Below, in pieces: positions 23,287 to 36,697 of a DNA stretch of 64,000 nucleotides (positions are counted from its first letter, which is position 1; every line of letters starts with the position of its first letter). The DNA is from Megalobrama amblycephala (Eukaryota > Chordata > Actinopteri > Cypriniformes > Xenocyprididae), in contig NC_063045.1 of assembly GCF_018812025.1 (NCBI RefSeq), forward strand, positions 55,080,457-55,144,456. Reading direction: 5' to 3'. Made by a program: the position numbers and the translations under genes. The notes under the pieces are model-generated. The model was not told where the DNA came from and did no database searches. It saw only the letters and a list, made by a program, of their open reading frames with translations.

Positions 23287-23665
23287 CTGTCACAGATGGT
23301 GTTTGGTTTTGTGTTCATGTTCATGTTTCATGTCTTTATTTTCAAGTTTAGTCAAGTCTCATTGTTGTTTGCTATTGTTTGCTTTGTGTGCCATGTGCTT
23401 CCAATGTTTGTCATGTTCTAGTCATGTGATCCTGCCATGTGCTCCCCTTGTCATGTGTTCTATGTTGTCACATTCTGATTGGTTCATTGTCTTGATTGTG
23501 CACAGGTGTGTCTTGTTTAGTCTTTTGCCCTTGTGTATTTGAACCCTCATATTAGCCTTGTGTCTTAAGCATTGTTTCCTGTAACCACTGTTGATGAGTC
23601 TTGTTTAAGTTCATGATTTTTGCCGAGTCAAGCCTGTCTTTGTTTTATGTTTGACTATGTTAATT
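23287..23665 (+). mobile_element. LTR-like fragment
   Basis: Begins TGTCACAGATGG and continues as TG/CATG-rich sequence like the start of the fragment at 58988. No matching 3' end or target duplication was found, so it is probably truncated. The open frames over it (23227-23542) look like chance. Confidence 0.5.
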
Positions 23666-25079
23666 TAATATACTAAGGATGTGACGAATGAGGCTTTTGA
23701 AGCAGTGAGGCTTTTATAACAAGCTGCGTCGGTGCTTCGAAGCTTTTCAATTGGTGCTCTACTTCATCATCTGGTGGTCAATAAAAATTACTACACCTGT
23801 GTCATTCAGTTTTGTTCAATGGGATGTCATAGTAAAGTTTATTTTATATATTTAATAATCATATTAGAAAGATGGTGGTGCGTGTGTGTGTAGCAAAATT
23901 GTCATTGTATTATGCAAAATGCAATGAAAAGATTTTGTTCTTCATTTTTACTTGCATCAAACTTGTATCTTTTCACCTTCTAAATATTAATACGGCAATA
24001 AATTTTTTTTCATTGCACCATTTTTTTGTGTGTGTTCCTTACAAAACAACACATTTTTAAAAAACCAATGCAATTTCATATTTTTATTCAAGAATATTAT
24101 TTGTTTCACTGTGCTGCACCTTAAAGGTGCAATATGTAATATTTTTGCAGTAAAATATCCAAAAACCACTAGGCCAGTGTTATATATTTTGTTCACTTTA
24201 GTACTTACAATATCCCAAATGTTTCTAACTATTTGTAAATCGTGAGAAAATTGCAGTTTTAACCAAGATTCCGGGACATGTGAGGAGTCGCCTGTCAATT
24301 GCATCATACCCGCGTTAACCCTCGGCCTGCCTCGGTTTCTGGTTTTATTTTGTAGAAACGATGGAAACACCAAAGACTCTTTAATGTATTACATTTTAAT
24401 AGACAAGAGAACAACTGTTTTGATATATTTATACACAGAAAACTAATTGCTATATAGCTCAACATGTTTAGTCTTATTGTTTAAATCTAATTTTCTTGAT
24501 TTTTTGCGAGCACCATGCTTTACCATTCCTCAGAGAAAAACACCTTTTTTTTGGATCGCGTACATACCAATAGGGTGTCAGAATGGTATATGTTTATACT
24601 TCTCATCCAACCACAATCAAATTCACTCTATCCGGATGGCGCGATTTATCTGGATAGTTTTTTGTTTTTTTTTCAAGCCGGAATGAAAACAAGCCGAAAT
24701 GAAATAGGAGTAACGAGGCTATTTTAAAATGTAAGGAGTAGAAAGTAGGCTACAGATAATTGCGTGAAAATGTAAGGAGTAGAAGTAAAAAGTCGGCTGA
24801 AAAATAATTACTCAAAGTATTTACTGGTACCTATATATGTACGTATAGAGTTTTACATTATAAACGATGCTCAGATTGCATCCTTTCTTGAAGAACGATG
24901 ATGGAGAGCAAATCATTCCAAAGATATGTAATGCAAACGATGGATAATATATAAAGATTTCATGGATTTAACGCTTTCATGAACAAAAAGTAGTTTTTTT
25001 TATGTTTTGAAATGGACATTTTACCCAAGTGCAACAGATTGGATTCATCTCACGATCTCTATTTCATTAAAGGTATGAA
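23666..25079. repeat. Dispersed-repeat DNA, no gene
   Basis: About 23680-23790 is a CGAAGCTTTT-type repeat like 10410-10560. About 24115-24370 reads like a common fish repeat beginning AAAGGTGCAATATGTAA, apparently 3'-truncated. The remainder is AT-rich and unassigned. Confidence 0.5.
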
Positions 25080-25087
25080 GTCCCAGT

Positions 25088-26013
25088 CAGGGCCGGCGCG
25101 TGCCTATAGGCGAACTAGGCAGCCGCCTAGGGCGGCAGCACAGTAAGGGCGGCAAAAGGAGAGGGATTTAGTTTTAAAGTTAATTAATTTATTTATTTTT
25201 GGGACATTCATTTGGAATTATTTCACTTATATCAAAAAGTTATCACCCGATTAGTTATTCTAAATTTAAATTATCTTTCCCTCATTCTACTGAGTACCAA
25301 ACCCCGCCCCAACCTAGAGCGGCATATCACTGAACAAAAACACCGGCGTTTTGAGCGGTGAGTGGACTATATGAGTTTGCACGATCGCAAATTCTCTCAT
25401 TAAAAACAAAGAAATGTAGACACTATCTAAATAAGAGATTCAATGTGTGACAGCTTAATTTATTATAACAGAACTTTGTGAGATGACAACTTTTTAGTGA
25501 TTACAGAGGGAGCACTCTTTGCGTGTCTTCTGCCATGCTCCCTTATACTGTAGGCCTATTTTCTATTAAAATTAACAGTGGTTTGTGAACGTAGTGAACA
25601 GTCCCGGTTTTTGGTGCTCCGTCCCCGACTGGAGCTGTCCCTGGAAATGTCCCCGTTTTATAGCTCGTTCAAAATAACCCGCAAATACATTGCAAAAAAG
25701 CCCGACCAACATACAGCAGCCTGTTGGTTATCAGAGCAATCATGTAGTTATTATATTCACCAACAGAGGGGGCTGTGCAGCTACACTGTCACTGCTACAC
25801 TTGGTCGCGTGCGCGCCGCTAACCTGGGCTGCGTTTCCCAAAAGCATCGTAAGCCTAAGTTGATCGTAAAAACGATCGTACGAGTGATCTTAATATTAAG
25901 GTCTGTTTCCCAAAAGCATCGTAACTTAAGTAGCAAACTACTACAAAAAACTATAGTGAATAATCTTTAATAATGAATTAAATGTTCAAGGTGTCTGAAT
26001 AAATTGTGGTTTG

Positions 26014-26062
<49 letters not shown>

Positions 26063-27768
26063 CTTTGTTTAGCTCTACCTCCTCCAGAAGAACATTAATT
26101 TAATCTTTTTGAAAGGTATCTATATTTATTTATTTATTTATTTATTCTAAACCACATCAGGTGACGATTATTAGGTTAAATGTTAAAGGATACGATTTTA
26201 TAAGGTAATATTCAGCACTTGAGAAACGGACAGCGACTCTTAAGTAGCACGTAGAACGCGTTCTCGCGCGTTCATGTTAAGGGCATTTTTGGGAAACGCA
26301 CGTGGAATTGCTGCGAACGTTCGTAACCTCGCACGTAGAAAGCGCTCTTAAGAGCTAAGATACATCGTTATTGGGAAACCCAGCCCTGGACCAGAGCAGA
26401 GCGCCATATCATCAATTATCAAAAGAAACATCGTTATCTGTTTCGACTTTCAAGGTAGTAACATAACTATTCATGTTAAATTAAAGTAATACGGTTATGT
26501 GTTTTATAACAGGGTGTGGGATTGTTTTGGACAGTTTAAACGTCCCCAGTCACAACGCAGCAATTTCCACACGTCTTATCAAGTGGTAAAGGTACACTTA
26601 GACATGAATAAATAAATAATACACTTGCAACTTACTTAGTGCTTAAATTGAGACTAAAATGCAAAATAATAATTACAAGTTTAAAAAGTTGAAATTTCTG
26701 GGCTAGCCCAGGAATTTTACAGGCTAGCTCAGCTCGTAAAAATGAAAATATTAAATTCACTAATAAATGTTAAAAATATTTGTTAAATGCTGTTTTATTA
26801 ATCTAATCTAATATTTATGTTGTTTTATTTTTGTAATGCGATTTTTCAAAATAGTGTAATAGTTTTTTCTTAGTTAGGCCTGGTTAATAGTGTAATATTT
26901 TTTGGTGAATTGTATTAAAAACAGAACAAAAATCCTAATAAAATTAAATCATAATAATTATTAATGTAATTGTTAAGGTTTCATTTTTCTCCGTCATGCC
27001 TATGTGTAATATGTTGTTGTCATCCATCCATTAAAGATTACTACAAAATATAACTTCATAATATAACATAAATGATGAGAACATAACTCAACAGTAATGA
27101 TATAGGGAACCTGCAACAATTAAAAAACAAAAACATTAAAAAATGCATTGTCCCCGTTTTTTTATTAATAGATAGCCTAATAACAAATGAGATTTCGGTG
27201 AGATCTTCGCCTATGTTTGTGAGAGAAAGCGGAGGAGTCACATTGCTCACCTTTGTGTGCACAATATTTATAAATGCCATATATTTATAACCTCTATTCA
27301 TAATGGAGCTGTGCACACGCAAGTGACGGGATTTTGGGCGTGAGAACCGCTTGCACACCGTCACTTCGCAATTAGCTAGAGCTAACGGCGATTTGCGGCT
27401 TTCGTGTGTCTATGACTTGTGCTTTGCACGTCCTGTAAACTGTCTTTATGTCGAAGTAGGCTACTGCCGGCCCAATTTATCTGCGGCCCACCAGGAATTC
27501 TCCTGAATCTTCCAGGAGATTCTTACTATTATTTAACTTAAGTGTTTGCATTTGTAGAGGTTACGTGTTGATTATTTTTTTTTACATTGCAGAATGAAAA
27601 AAGAAAAGAAATCAGAAAACATGCTTGTACATGCTTTTAAATTAGTGCAAGTTTATTAATAAATCAATAAACAAAACCTCCAGTCTTTCACATGCACCTC
27701 AAAGATCGAGTTTAAGTGTAAAGTGGGGGCGGCACGACGGGGTTTTGCCTAGAGCGGCAGTTGACCTG
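25088..27768. mobile_element. hAT-type element, 2.7 kb, non-autonomous
   Basis: Starts CAGGGCCGGC and ends with the inverse of CAGGTCAACTGCCGC. Perfect 8-bp duplication GTCCCAGT on both sides (25080-25087 and 27769-27776), diagnostic of hAT. A GGGCGGCA-type subterminal motif occurs at both ends. It hosts a younger palindromic MITE at 25827-26386 and a (GT)n/(AT)n tract. No transposase domain was recognised in any frame. Confidence 0.8.
25827..26386. mobile_element. Nested MITE with TGCGTTTCCCAAAAGCATCG end
   Basis: Left end GGGCTGCGTTTCCCAAAAGC pairs with the right end (inverse GGGTTTCCCAATAACGATG). The left arm is partly duplicated at 25903-25925. Contains a (GT)n run followed by (AT)n at about 26016-26060 and a TTTA run near 26125-26145. 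Confidence 0.68.
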
Positions 27769-27776
27769 GTCCCAGT

Positions 27777-28455
27777 TGATTTTTTTGTGTTATTTGCACA
27801 CCCCACACAAATTAGCCTACTGGTGTTAGAGCATCTATAACGTTATCTTAAAAAACACCGTAGATTGACAGTAAACTTTTAGTACTTTCTAATGATATTG
27901 TTATCTTTATTAATATTTTAGATAGTATCTAAGATAGATATGCTAGGCGGGCGTGGTTTCAGCAACAAGTCGCATGGGCTCCAACTACATCCCGCCTCTT
28001 TGCCCATTTTCAGTTATCCGTGAGTGACGTGCGGTGACGCGCTGCTAAGGATGGCAGCGGCCACATTTTCGCTTCAAAACTGCTGTTCAGAACTCTAATG
28101 GGTGACGTCACGGACACTACGTCCATATTTTTTTTACAGTCTATGCTCAAAACCATGCGAATAGCATATCATAGTGCCCACACGATATAACTTCACATTC
28201 CTAATCCACTTATGTATAAAACATGCAACAGAACACTGTAAATAACCTCAGTGCCATTTAGTAAATGGCATTTACAATAAAATATTTAGTCGATTTATAC
28301 ACTTTGTAAACTTCGAAAAACGCTTACCCCTCCCCAGCGTAACCAATGTGAACTGGCGAGAGGCGCACGGTCACTTGAAAATGGCGTCAGCAGAGTGCCA
28401 GATGAAAATGTCAAAATAAAAGTCTCTAAATAGTGAACAGTAGAATCAACATATG
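27777..28455. repeat. Dispersed-repeat DNA, no gene
   Basis: 27940-28160 (GGGTGACGTCACGGACACTA and neighbours) has the look of a widely dispersed fish repeat. Nothing coding is visible. Confidence 0.45.
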
Positions 28456-29229
28456 AAGAGTTTGGTTCCAAAACGCAATAACTCCATTTTGATTAATTTG
28501 AGTAAAAAGGTGTTTTCTTTACCAAGAAAGTGGCAAGATGAAAACCACTATTTTCTTTTTCAAACTTTCACATAGCATCTTTTGGTTATAAAAACATAAA
28601 AAATTCAAATCTACATTTTGATTTTAAAAAGTTTATTATAAAAACGTATTATTTTTTCCCCCAAAATGCAATAAATCCATGACACTTTTTTTCAAAATGC
28701 AATTAATCCATCAATATAAAAGTTATTTTTCAAATTGAAAATACACAACAAAGTAAGTTGATTCATATACATGACAGAGTCTAAACTTTGCCAATATTTA
28801 TCTTATATACAGGCATTTTACTAAAAATACATTCAGCCGTCGCTCCCAAAATGAATCTTGTTAATGTTATAAATTATTTGTCATTACCGATTAAAGAGTA
28901 TCTGGCGCCACCGCACGGTTAAATAAACACATTTGCCGAGTACATTGGTATTAAAAACGGCTTTTAAAAAAGTCTTCAATGTTTACAGTGGGTGGAATGG
29001 AGCGCTGTGATCGGTTGAGCGGATATATCGCGTTCTGCAGAGAAGGGAGACTGGCGTTTGTCGCGTTTTGGAAAGAAAGGGAGAAAACATGACAGAATAA
29101 CACGACGGATATCGCATTTTGCGCAAAATTAATAAATGACTTTTCAATACCGACCAGATACAATACTGATTTTGGTGGAAACTCAATTTTTTGAAAATGG
29201 CGTTTATCGCGTTTTGGAACCAAACTCTT
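28456..29229. mobile_element. MITE with AGAGTTTGGTTCCAAAACGC termini
   Basis: Left AGAGTTTGGTTCCAAAACGC is mirrored at the right end (29205-29229). CGCGTTTTGGAA-type words recur inside (29060-29075). Open frames on the minus strand (28951-29315) are repeat-derived and have no domain. Confidence 0.65.
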
Positions 29230-31560
29230 AATATATTGCTTAAAGAAAAACGGGAATAAATAAATATAAAATATAATAGAAGGATTTTAGTGAAAAAGCA
29301 ATGTGTTACATTCAAATTGTATTTACTTTAACTCGTTACACTAGGATGGCATAAATGTTTATTAGCATAAACATTTATGCTAATCGAAATAAACTTGAAA
29401 GAAAATATAAATTGTAGTTGAAAAACTTAAACTAAACCAAAATTAGTAATGTCGCGATCAACCGACGCGATCATTATCCTTTCATTAACTGACAAGATTC
29501 TATTAAATTAGAATTAAATGAAATTGGAATGGATAAGTGTCTGTGAAAATTATACTTAAAAAAATTATTTAAAAAAATCCCAGGGGTTTAGTTTTAGTCT
29601 ATAACAAATAGCAGAATTAGAATAAACAACACAAGATGAGGATTCATCATCATCACGCACCAGCGCTTCTCAACGGAGAAAAACAGGATTAAATCATATA
29701 AATGAAATAAATAGCCTATGCCTATATGCAAAATATATTTGGCTTAAATAATTAATATTAAATAAACTGCGACAATAAGCCTAGACTAAGCTGAGTTTTG
29801 GGTCTTTTTTGAGAAGCAAATTCAAGGAAAGGAAACGGAGACGGCAGAAATTCTTTTTGTTTTCTTTATTTTACAAGCAATGTTTTGTTTTTATTGTGAG
29901 TGTATGAAAATAATAAGCCTAGTTAACCCTTCACAGATTCGAATGGTTTTACTCTTATGACCATAAATGTCTGTGTATTTTAAGTTGTTAAAGTTTGTTT
30001 TATAAGAAAATTCAAGTGATCGCGCCGGCGCCTCACGCGCACTACTGTTCTACTGTAACTAACGCCTCGTTCTATTTTGGATCTTTGAAATATGCGTAAT
30101 ATTTTAAGCATTTATCACATGTGGTGCATGTAAAAGCAGGACATGTGAATGTGAAGTGAATTTGTGGTCTCGTTTCAAATGGATTGATCATATGCTTGCA
30201 TCGACTTCACTGTAGTGTAGCCTATATGTTCGCTGCTTCCTTTCTGTGTTCTGACCAGTGTCTGAGTCTTCACCCTCGCCTACTCCGAACTTGAATGCTA
30301 TATCTGAGGTAAACCACGCCCTCCTCATTACCCTACGGACAAAGAAATGTAAAAATAAAGAAATGTGGAAATTAATAAATGTGGAAATGAACAAATATGG
30401 AAATAAATAAATAATTAATTAAATGTGGAAATAAATAAAAATCTAAATGAATAAATGTATAAATAAATAAAACAAAAAATAAATAAATGTGGAAAAAATA
30501 AATATATACATAAATAAGGAAAAAATGTATAAATAATTATTTACTTTTGTTTATTTGCTTTTCTATGTATATTTATTTATTTATTTACTTATTTTTGCTT
30601 TTTTTTTTTTACATTTCTTTGTATATTTCTTTATGTATTTGTTTATTTTTAATATTGGCAGACTTGTCCTTCCATACGTGACAGCATCATTTCAAGCAAT
30701 GCTCCTGAACAGTGGTGCCTGCAGCCATACAGCTGTACACGCTGTGCGTACCATGGTGCTAATGCAGTTTTTATTTTATTTTATTTTATTTTTTACATTT
30801 TAAATTTATTATTAAAATCTATCTGCATAAACTCATATTGTTGAGAAAGCAAGAGAGAATGAGAATAAATAAAGGTGTGCGTTTGTGTGTATGTGCGAGC
30901 ATGGGTGGGCGTGGGGGTTTTGGGTGAAAAGAAATCTGATTGGCTAGTTTAGTTTTGTCACTTTTTTCACACATAAAAAATTACATTAAAGATAGTTAAT
31001 GTTTAAAAACAGACTCAAAATGTGTAAATGCTCTATAAAACAGATAATTTGATTGAAAAAAGGCCTAAAACTCTTGAGTAGGGATGGAGAAATGAAATGT
31101 TTCGTTTCAAAGCATCAAGAGTGTCGAACACAGCGCCATCTTGTGGTAGGTAAAATTTACATAAGTCACCTGAGTGCGCCAAGCACAAACAAAAGCCTGA
31201 CAGCGTAAAATGTGTTTTGTTTTCTGATAATATAATTTACATATTAAAGTGTGGCAATAAATTAAATGTAACAACGAAAAATAATAATACTGTAATGACC
31301 CGGCATTCAACACCAGCAGCCGGTTGCATTATTGGTTTTTGTTTGTTTTGAGTAGATGTATGCATTATTTAAGCAAGATGGTTGGGTAAAAATAAAAAGT
31401 GTGGCTCACACCATCATGGTGAGAGATGTGTTTGGGAGGGACTTGGCGATCTGGCCTTGCCTGTTTAGGTCTTATACTATGTTCAGAATAAAAAGGAGAA
31501 AAGACAGTACTGCCTCCTGCTGTTTTGTTCTGGCTATAAAGACACTCATGGTCATGCGGT
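29230..31560. repeat. AT-rich repeats, no gene
   Basis: 29350-29390 is a palindrome around TTAGCATAAA. 29790-30060 is similar to the interior of the 15675-16965 element. 30340-30540 is an A-rich AAATAAATG/TGGAAA minisatellite and 30540-30650 its T-rich inverse, so the two could fold together. The rest is unassigned. Confidence 0.5.
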
Positions 31561-31574
31561 GTATGGGACACGAG

Positions 31575-34460
31575 ACTCATTAGGACTGGCATTTACATAC
31601 ATTCTGAACTTTGTTGGTGTTAGACAACATGCGTCAGGACCCATTTATTGTCGTAATCATACTTTAGATCTAATATTGTCACATGGAATCGATATTGATG
31701 CTGTTGAAATTCTGCAGCAGAGTGACGACATCTCAGATCATCTAGTTTGGTGCATACTACATTTAGTCAAGGCTGCTAAACTGCCTCCCTGCCATAAATA
31801 TGGTAGAACCATCACTTCTACCACTAAAGATCGCTTTATAAATAATCTTCCTGATCACTATCACCGCCTTTGCATACCAGACAGCTTAGAAGACCTCGAT
31901 GTTGCAACAGAAACTATTGCCTCTGTCTTTTCCAGTACATTACACTCAGTTACTCCTTTGCATTTAAAAAAGATTAAGGAAATTAATCCAACGCCATGGT
32001 ACAATGAGCACACTCAGGCCCTAAAGGCAGCAGCCAGAAAAATGGAGCGCAGCTGAAAGAAAACAAAACTAGAAGTTTTTTGCATTTCGTGGAGAGAGAG
32101 AATGATTGAGTACAGAAAGGCCTTAAAAACTGCTAGATCTGCCTATTTTTCAAAACCTTTAGAAGAAAATAAACACAACCCTAGGTATTTATTTGATACA
32201 GTGGCTAAATTAACAAGAAATAAAGCTTCAGCTTCTGATGTTTTCAAAGAGCAGAGCAGTAATGACTTTATGAACTTCTTCACTTGCAAGATTGACAATA
32301 TTAGAGAGAAAATTATAACCATGCAACCGTCTACTACAGTATCGTGTCAGACAGTGCATTGTAGTGTCCCTGAGAAAAAAATTCAGTTCATTTACTGCTT
32401 TAGGAGAGGAAGAATCATCAAAATCAACAACATGTATGTTAGATCCTATACTGACTAAACTATTGAAAGAGATGCTTCCAGACGTCATAGATCCTCTTCT
32501 TAATATCATCAATTCATCTTTATCACTAGGATACATACCAAAAACTTTTAAGCTGGCTATTATTAAACCTCTTATTAAAAAAACACAACTTGATCCTAGA
32601 GAATTAGTAAATTACAGGCCGATCTCAAATCTCACTTTTCTGTCAAAAATACTAGAAAAGGCAGTATCATCACAACTATGTTCCTTTTTAGAAAGAAACA
32701 GTATCTGTGAGGATTTCCAGTCAGGATTTAGACCATACCATAGTACTGAGACTGCTCTCATTAGAGTTACTAATGATTAGCTCTTATCATCAGATCGTGG
32801 TTGTATATCTCTATTAGTGTTACTGGATCTTAGTGCTGCATTTGACACTATTGATCACAATATTCTTTTAAATAGACGCGGAAATTATGTTGGCATTAGT
32901 GGGATTGCATTGCCATGGTTCAAATCGTACTTATCTGACCGTTATCAGTTTGTAGTAGTAAATGAAGACATGTCATATTGATCACAAGTTCAATATGGAG
33001 TACCACAAGGCTCAGTACTAGGACTGTTGCTTTTCACTCTGTACATGCTACCCTTGGGAGATATCATTAGGAAGCATGGTGTTAGTTTTCATTGTTACGC
33101 TGATGATACTCAGCTTTATATTTCTTTGTGCCCTGACAAAACTTACCAATTCACAAAATTAACAGAATGCATAGCTGATATAAAAAATTGGATGACCAGT
33201 AATTTCCTACTACTAAAAACTTCTTCATGTAATAACCTAGAATACTGTCTAACACTTGATGGCTGCTCTGTTAAGTCTTCATCGTCACTTAGGAACTTGG
33301 GTGTGCTCTTTGATACCAATCTTTCATTTGAAGGGCATGTTTCTAGCATCTGTAAAACCGCATTCTTCCATCTTAAAAATATATCTAAACTATGACATAT
33401 GCTCTCAATGAAAAATGCAGAACAGTTAGTTCATGCGTTCATGACCTCAAGGCTAGATTACTGTAACGCTCTACTGGGTGGTTGTTCTGCTCACCTGATA
33501 AATAAACTACAGCTCGTACAAAATGCAGCAGCTAGAGTTCTTACTAGAACTAGGAAGTATGACCATATTAGCCCAGTTCTGTCAACACTGCATTGGCTTC
33601 CTGTTAAACAGCGTATAGATTTTAAAATCTTGCTAATTACTTACAAAGCACTAAATGGTTTAGCTCACCAGTACCTGAGTGAGCTCTTAAAGCATTATAG
33701 TCATTCACGTCTATTGCGATCTCAGAATTCAGGGCAGCTGATAATACCTAGAATATCAAAATCAACCACAGGCAATAGATCCTTCTCCTATTTGGCACCT
33801 AAACTCTGGAACAATCTTCCTAGAATTGTTCGGGAAGCACACTCTGTCAGTTTAAATCTAGACTAAAAACGCATCTCTTTAAGCTGGTATACACATAACA
33901 CATTATCAATTAATATTTTCAAATACATTAAAGGATTATTAGGCTGCATAAATTAGGTCAGCCGGAACCAGGAACACTTCCTATAACACCAGATGTACTC
34001 GTTACATCAGATGAAGAATGGCATCTACGCTAATATTAGTCTTTCTGTTTATCCCGAGGTTTACCATAGTCAACCGGATCCGGGCTGTATCCAGATGAGA
34101 CCGAGGACCTGCGCCTTGACACGACCACAATGCAGCCCTGAGGTATCAGCAGAGTGTAAGTCAACTAGATCATCCATTGTGAAGGCCTCATTGACACGAC
34201 AACCAGTGGCAAAGTTCCTCCTCAACAAACTGTCCATACCTGTGTGATGAATATGATCCTCAACTGGATGGAACTGGAATAAATACTTTGAATGTTGCGA
34301 TCCTTTCGGACTTATGATAGCAACCTGAATCATAACAAAGCACTGTTCGCCAGAGGAGGACTGGCCCCCCGACTAAGGTTTCTCCCAAGGTTTTTTTCTC
34401 TATTTTAACACCTATTTGCCACCTGTTTGCCACCTGATGTCACCTGTTGGAGTTTCGGTT
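31575..34460 (+). mobile_element. Dead LINE (CR1/L2-like non-LTR retrotransposon)
   Basis: 5'-truncated non-LTR retrotransposon on the plus strand. The end of the endonuclease domain is readable (DLILSHGID, SDDISDHLV), then a linker (NPTPWYNEHT) and a reverse transcriptase with [48 protein letters not shown] and the catalytic [12 protein letters not shown]. The C-terminal part includes LHWLPVKQRIDFKIL. The frame is broken at about 32056, near 32400, 32778, 32980 and 33395, so it is inactive. The 3' untranslated part runs to about 34460 and lacks the usual tail, because it joins gypsy sequence directly. Confidence 0.88.
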
Positions 34461-35925
34461 CGGACGGCATTAATGAGCCCTCAGACAGCCCCTGGGCCGC
34501 ACCCATGGTCATGGTGCGAAAGAAAACGGGGGGGTGGTGCCCTTGTGTGGACTTTCTGACAACCATCCATAGCACTGGGTTGCGGTTGAACCCAGCCAAG
34601 TGTAACCTGTTCACCCACCAGACACAGTTTCTGGGGCACGTGGTTAGCAGGAGCAGGGTGGCTACCGATCCAACAAAAGTGGCCGTGGTGAGGGACTGGC
34701 CCCCACCAACCAACATCACTGAGCTGCGGAGCTTCTTGGGCCTGGCCTCCTATTACAGGAGATTCGTCAGAGACTTTGCAACCTTCGCCAGCCCCTTACG
34801 TCAGTTGATAAACAAGGGCCAGCGGTTTGAATGGTCTGAGGACTGTGCAGCAGCCTTCCGGCAGCTAAAAGCCACTCTCATTGATGCTCCTGTCCTGGCC
34901 TACCCTGACCCCAACCAACCATTCCTTGTGGACACTGATGCCAGTAACGTGGGGTTCTGGGTTGTACTCTTCCAGAAGAGGGAGAATGGAGAGCTTCAGT
35001 CGCCCAGAAAGAAAATACTGCATCATCTGGCGGGAGTTGCTAGCGGTGGTCCTGGCAGTCCGTCACTTCAGGCCCTACCTCCTGGGCACCACGTTCACAC
35101 TGAGGACTGACCACGCTAGCCTCACCTGGATGCTGAACTTCCACTAGCCAGAGGGTCAGGTAGCAAGGTGGCTGGAGATCCTCCAGGAGTACTTTGAGGT
35201 TCAGCACTGACTGGGGCGCCAGCATGCTAATGCTGACGCCCTCTCCAGACATCCATGCTTAGCTGATGAATGTCGGTACTGCAGTCCCTAGGAAGAATGA
35301 AATATCAGTGGAGATGGGGACAGCAGTGGAGATGGGGAGCCATTTACCACTGAGCAATTGAGGCAACAACAGGTGAACGATCGAGTGCTGGCGAAGGTGA
35401 GGGGCTGGCTGGAGGCTCAAGCACGTCCAGACTGGCCAGCCATGTATTCCCAGGGTCCCGAGATCAAGGCGCTTTATTCTCAGTGGCTCAGCCTGGAGCT
35501 CCACTACGGCATGATCTACAGGCGGTGACAGGCCCTGAAATCCTGGTTCCCCATGCTTTGCGGCCGGAGGTCCTCCGTTGGGTTAATGGGGCAGCTGGAG
35601 CCAGCCACTTTGGAAACTCCAAGACAGTGCGGCGGCTGTGGCAGCAGTTCTACTGGCCTGGATGTCAGCAGGATGCAGAGCTGCACGTTCACTGCTGGAT
35701 GTTTGCACACCGCAGAAGGGACCCAGCCAAAGCTCTCATGTGCCGTTGTAGCAGTACCTAGTCGGCGCGCCCATGGAGAGGATTGGGGTGGACATTTTGG
35801 GTCGGTTCCCCATCATGGAGGCCAGCAACCATTTTGTCCTGGTCACTATTTTACAAAGTGGCCAGACGCGTATGCGTGCCAGATCAGAGTGCTTCCACGT
35901 CAGCGCAGCGGCTAGTGGCTTTAAT
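34461..35925 (+). mobile_element. Ty3/gypsy pol remnant
   Basis: The plus strand encodes, in order: the start of a reverse transcriptase (SPWAAPMVMVRKKTGG), a jump near 34555 that skips the catalytic core, the RT thumb (CNLFTHQTQFLGHVVS, LRSFLGLASYYRRF), RNase H (TDASNVGFW, LLAVVLAVRHFRPYLLG, TDHASLTWML, HANADALSR), the integrase zinc-binding region (HFGNSKTVRRLWQQFYWPGC) and the start of the integrase core (RIGVDILGRFPI). Stops and frameshifts lie near 34990, 35145, 35210 and 35760. It ends abruptly at 35925. The RT active site is missing, so it is dead. Confidence 0.88.
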
Positions 35926-35980
35926 TTTTTATTTTTTTTTTAGGAACAGTAGGTCTTCAGATAAGAAATTGAATAATCAA

Positions 35981-36012
<32 letters not shown>

Positions 36013-36697
36013 CTGCATATTCCATGTATGAATTAAATATACTTTGATTCTTATTAAAGCTACAAAACTTATTCAGTCAAGAGCAGTGTGTGATTTTCTC
36101 TTTTTCTTTTGTTGTTTGATTCACATAGATACATAGATAGCATCAGATACTGTATATTAGGCTTTAAGATCAAATGTACAGATCCAATATACATGCAATT
36201 TATACGACTGACAGACCGCAACGGTTGAAGTTAAAAATCATCATTTGTGTTCTACTGAAGAAACAAAGTTTCTTATTTTACTAACTTATTTTTCATTAAT
36301 ATTATTTTAATCTTTTTTAATCACACTGCACATAATAAGAAAAAATATCAAAAATATATGTTTGATTCACATTGACAGACAGCATCAGGTACTGTATATT
36401 AGACTTTAAGATCAAATGTACAGATCCAATATACTTGCAATTTCTTTCCTAGCTGTTTATGTTCACTTAAGACATAACCGACAGTATTTATGTGAACCTT
36501 GTGTGTTTTTGACAGTTTAAGTGCAAAAAAAATCTTATAGACAAATAATAAACTTTTGTGATGATGAAGAACTGCAATGTCTCGTTAGCGTAACTGCAAA
36601 AGAGAACATCAAAAACAAAACAAACCCCTACATGTTAACATTAGAGTTTGTGCTTTATCAGTGGGGGAAAAATAATAAAATCAACCCCAACATTAAA
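35926..36697. repeat. 3' flank of TAAR gene C with internal duplication
   Basis: Contains two versions of the same segment (36130-36200 and 36365-36440, both with GATCAAATGTACAGATCC). These match 21110-21200 and 38355-38440. A poly-A tract lies at about 35984-36011. Confidence 0.7.

Noticed and set aside
23987..24373. 128-codon minus-strand frame
   Set aside because: It overlaps a common dispersed repeat and has no recognisable feature.
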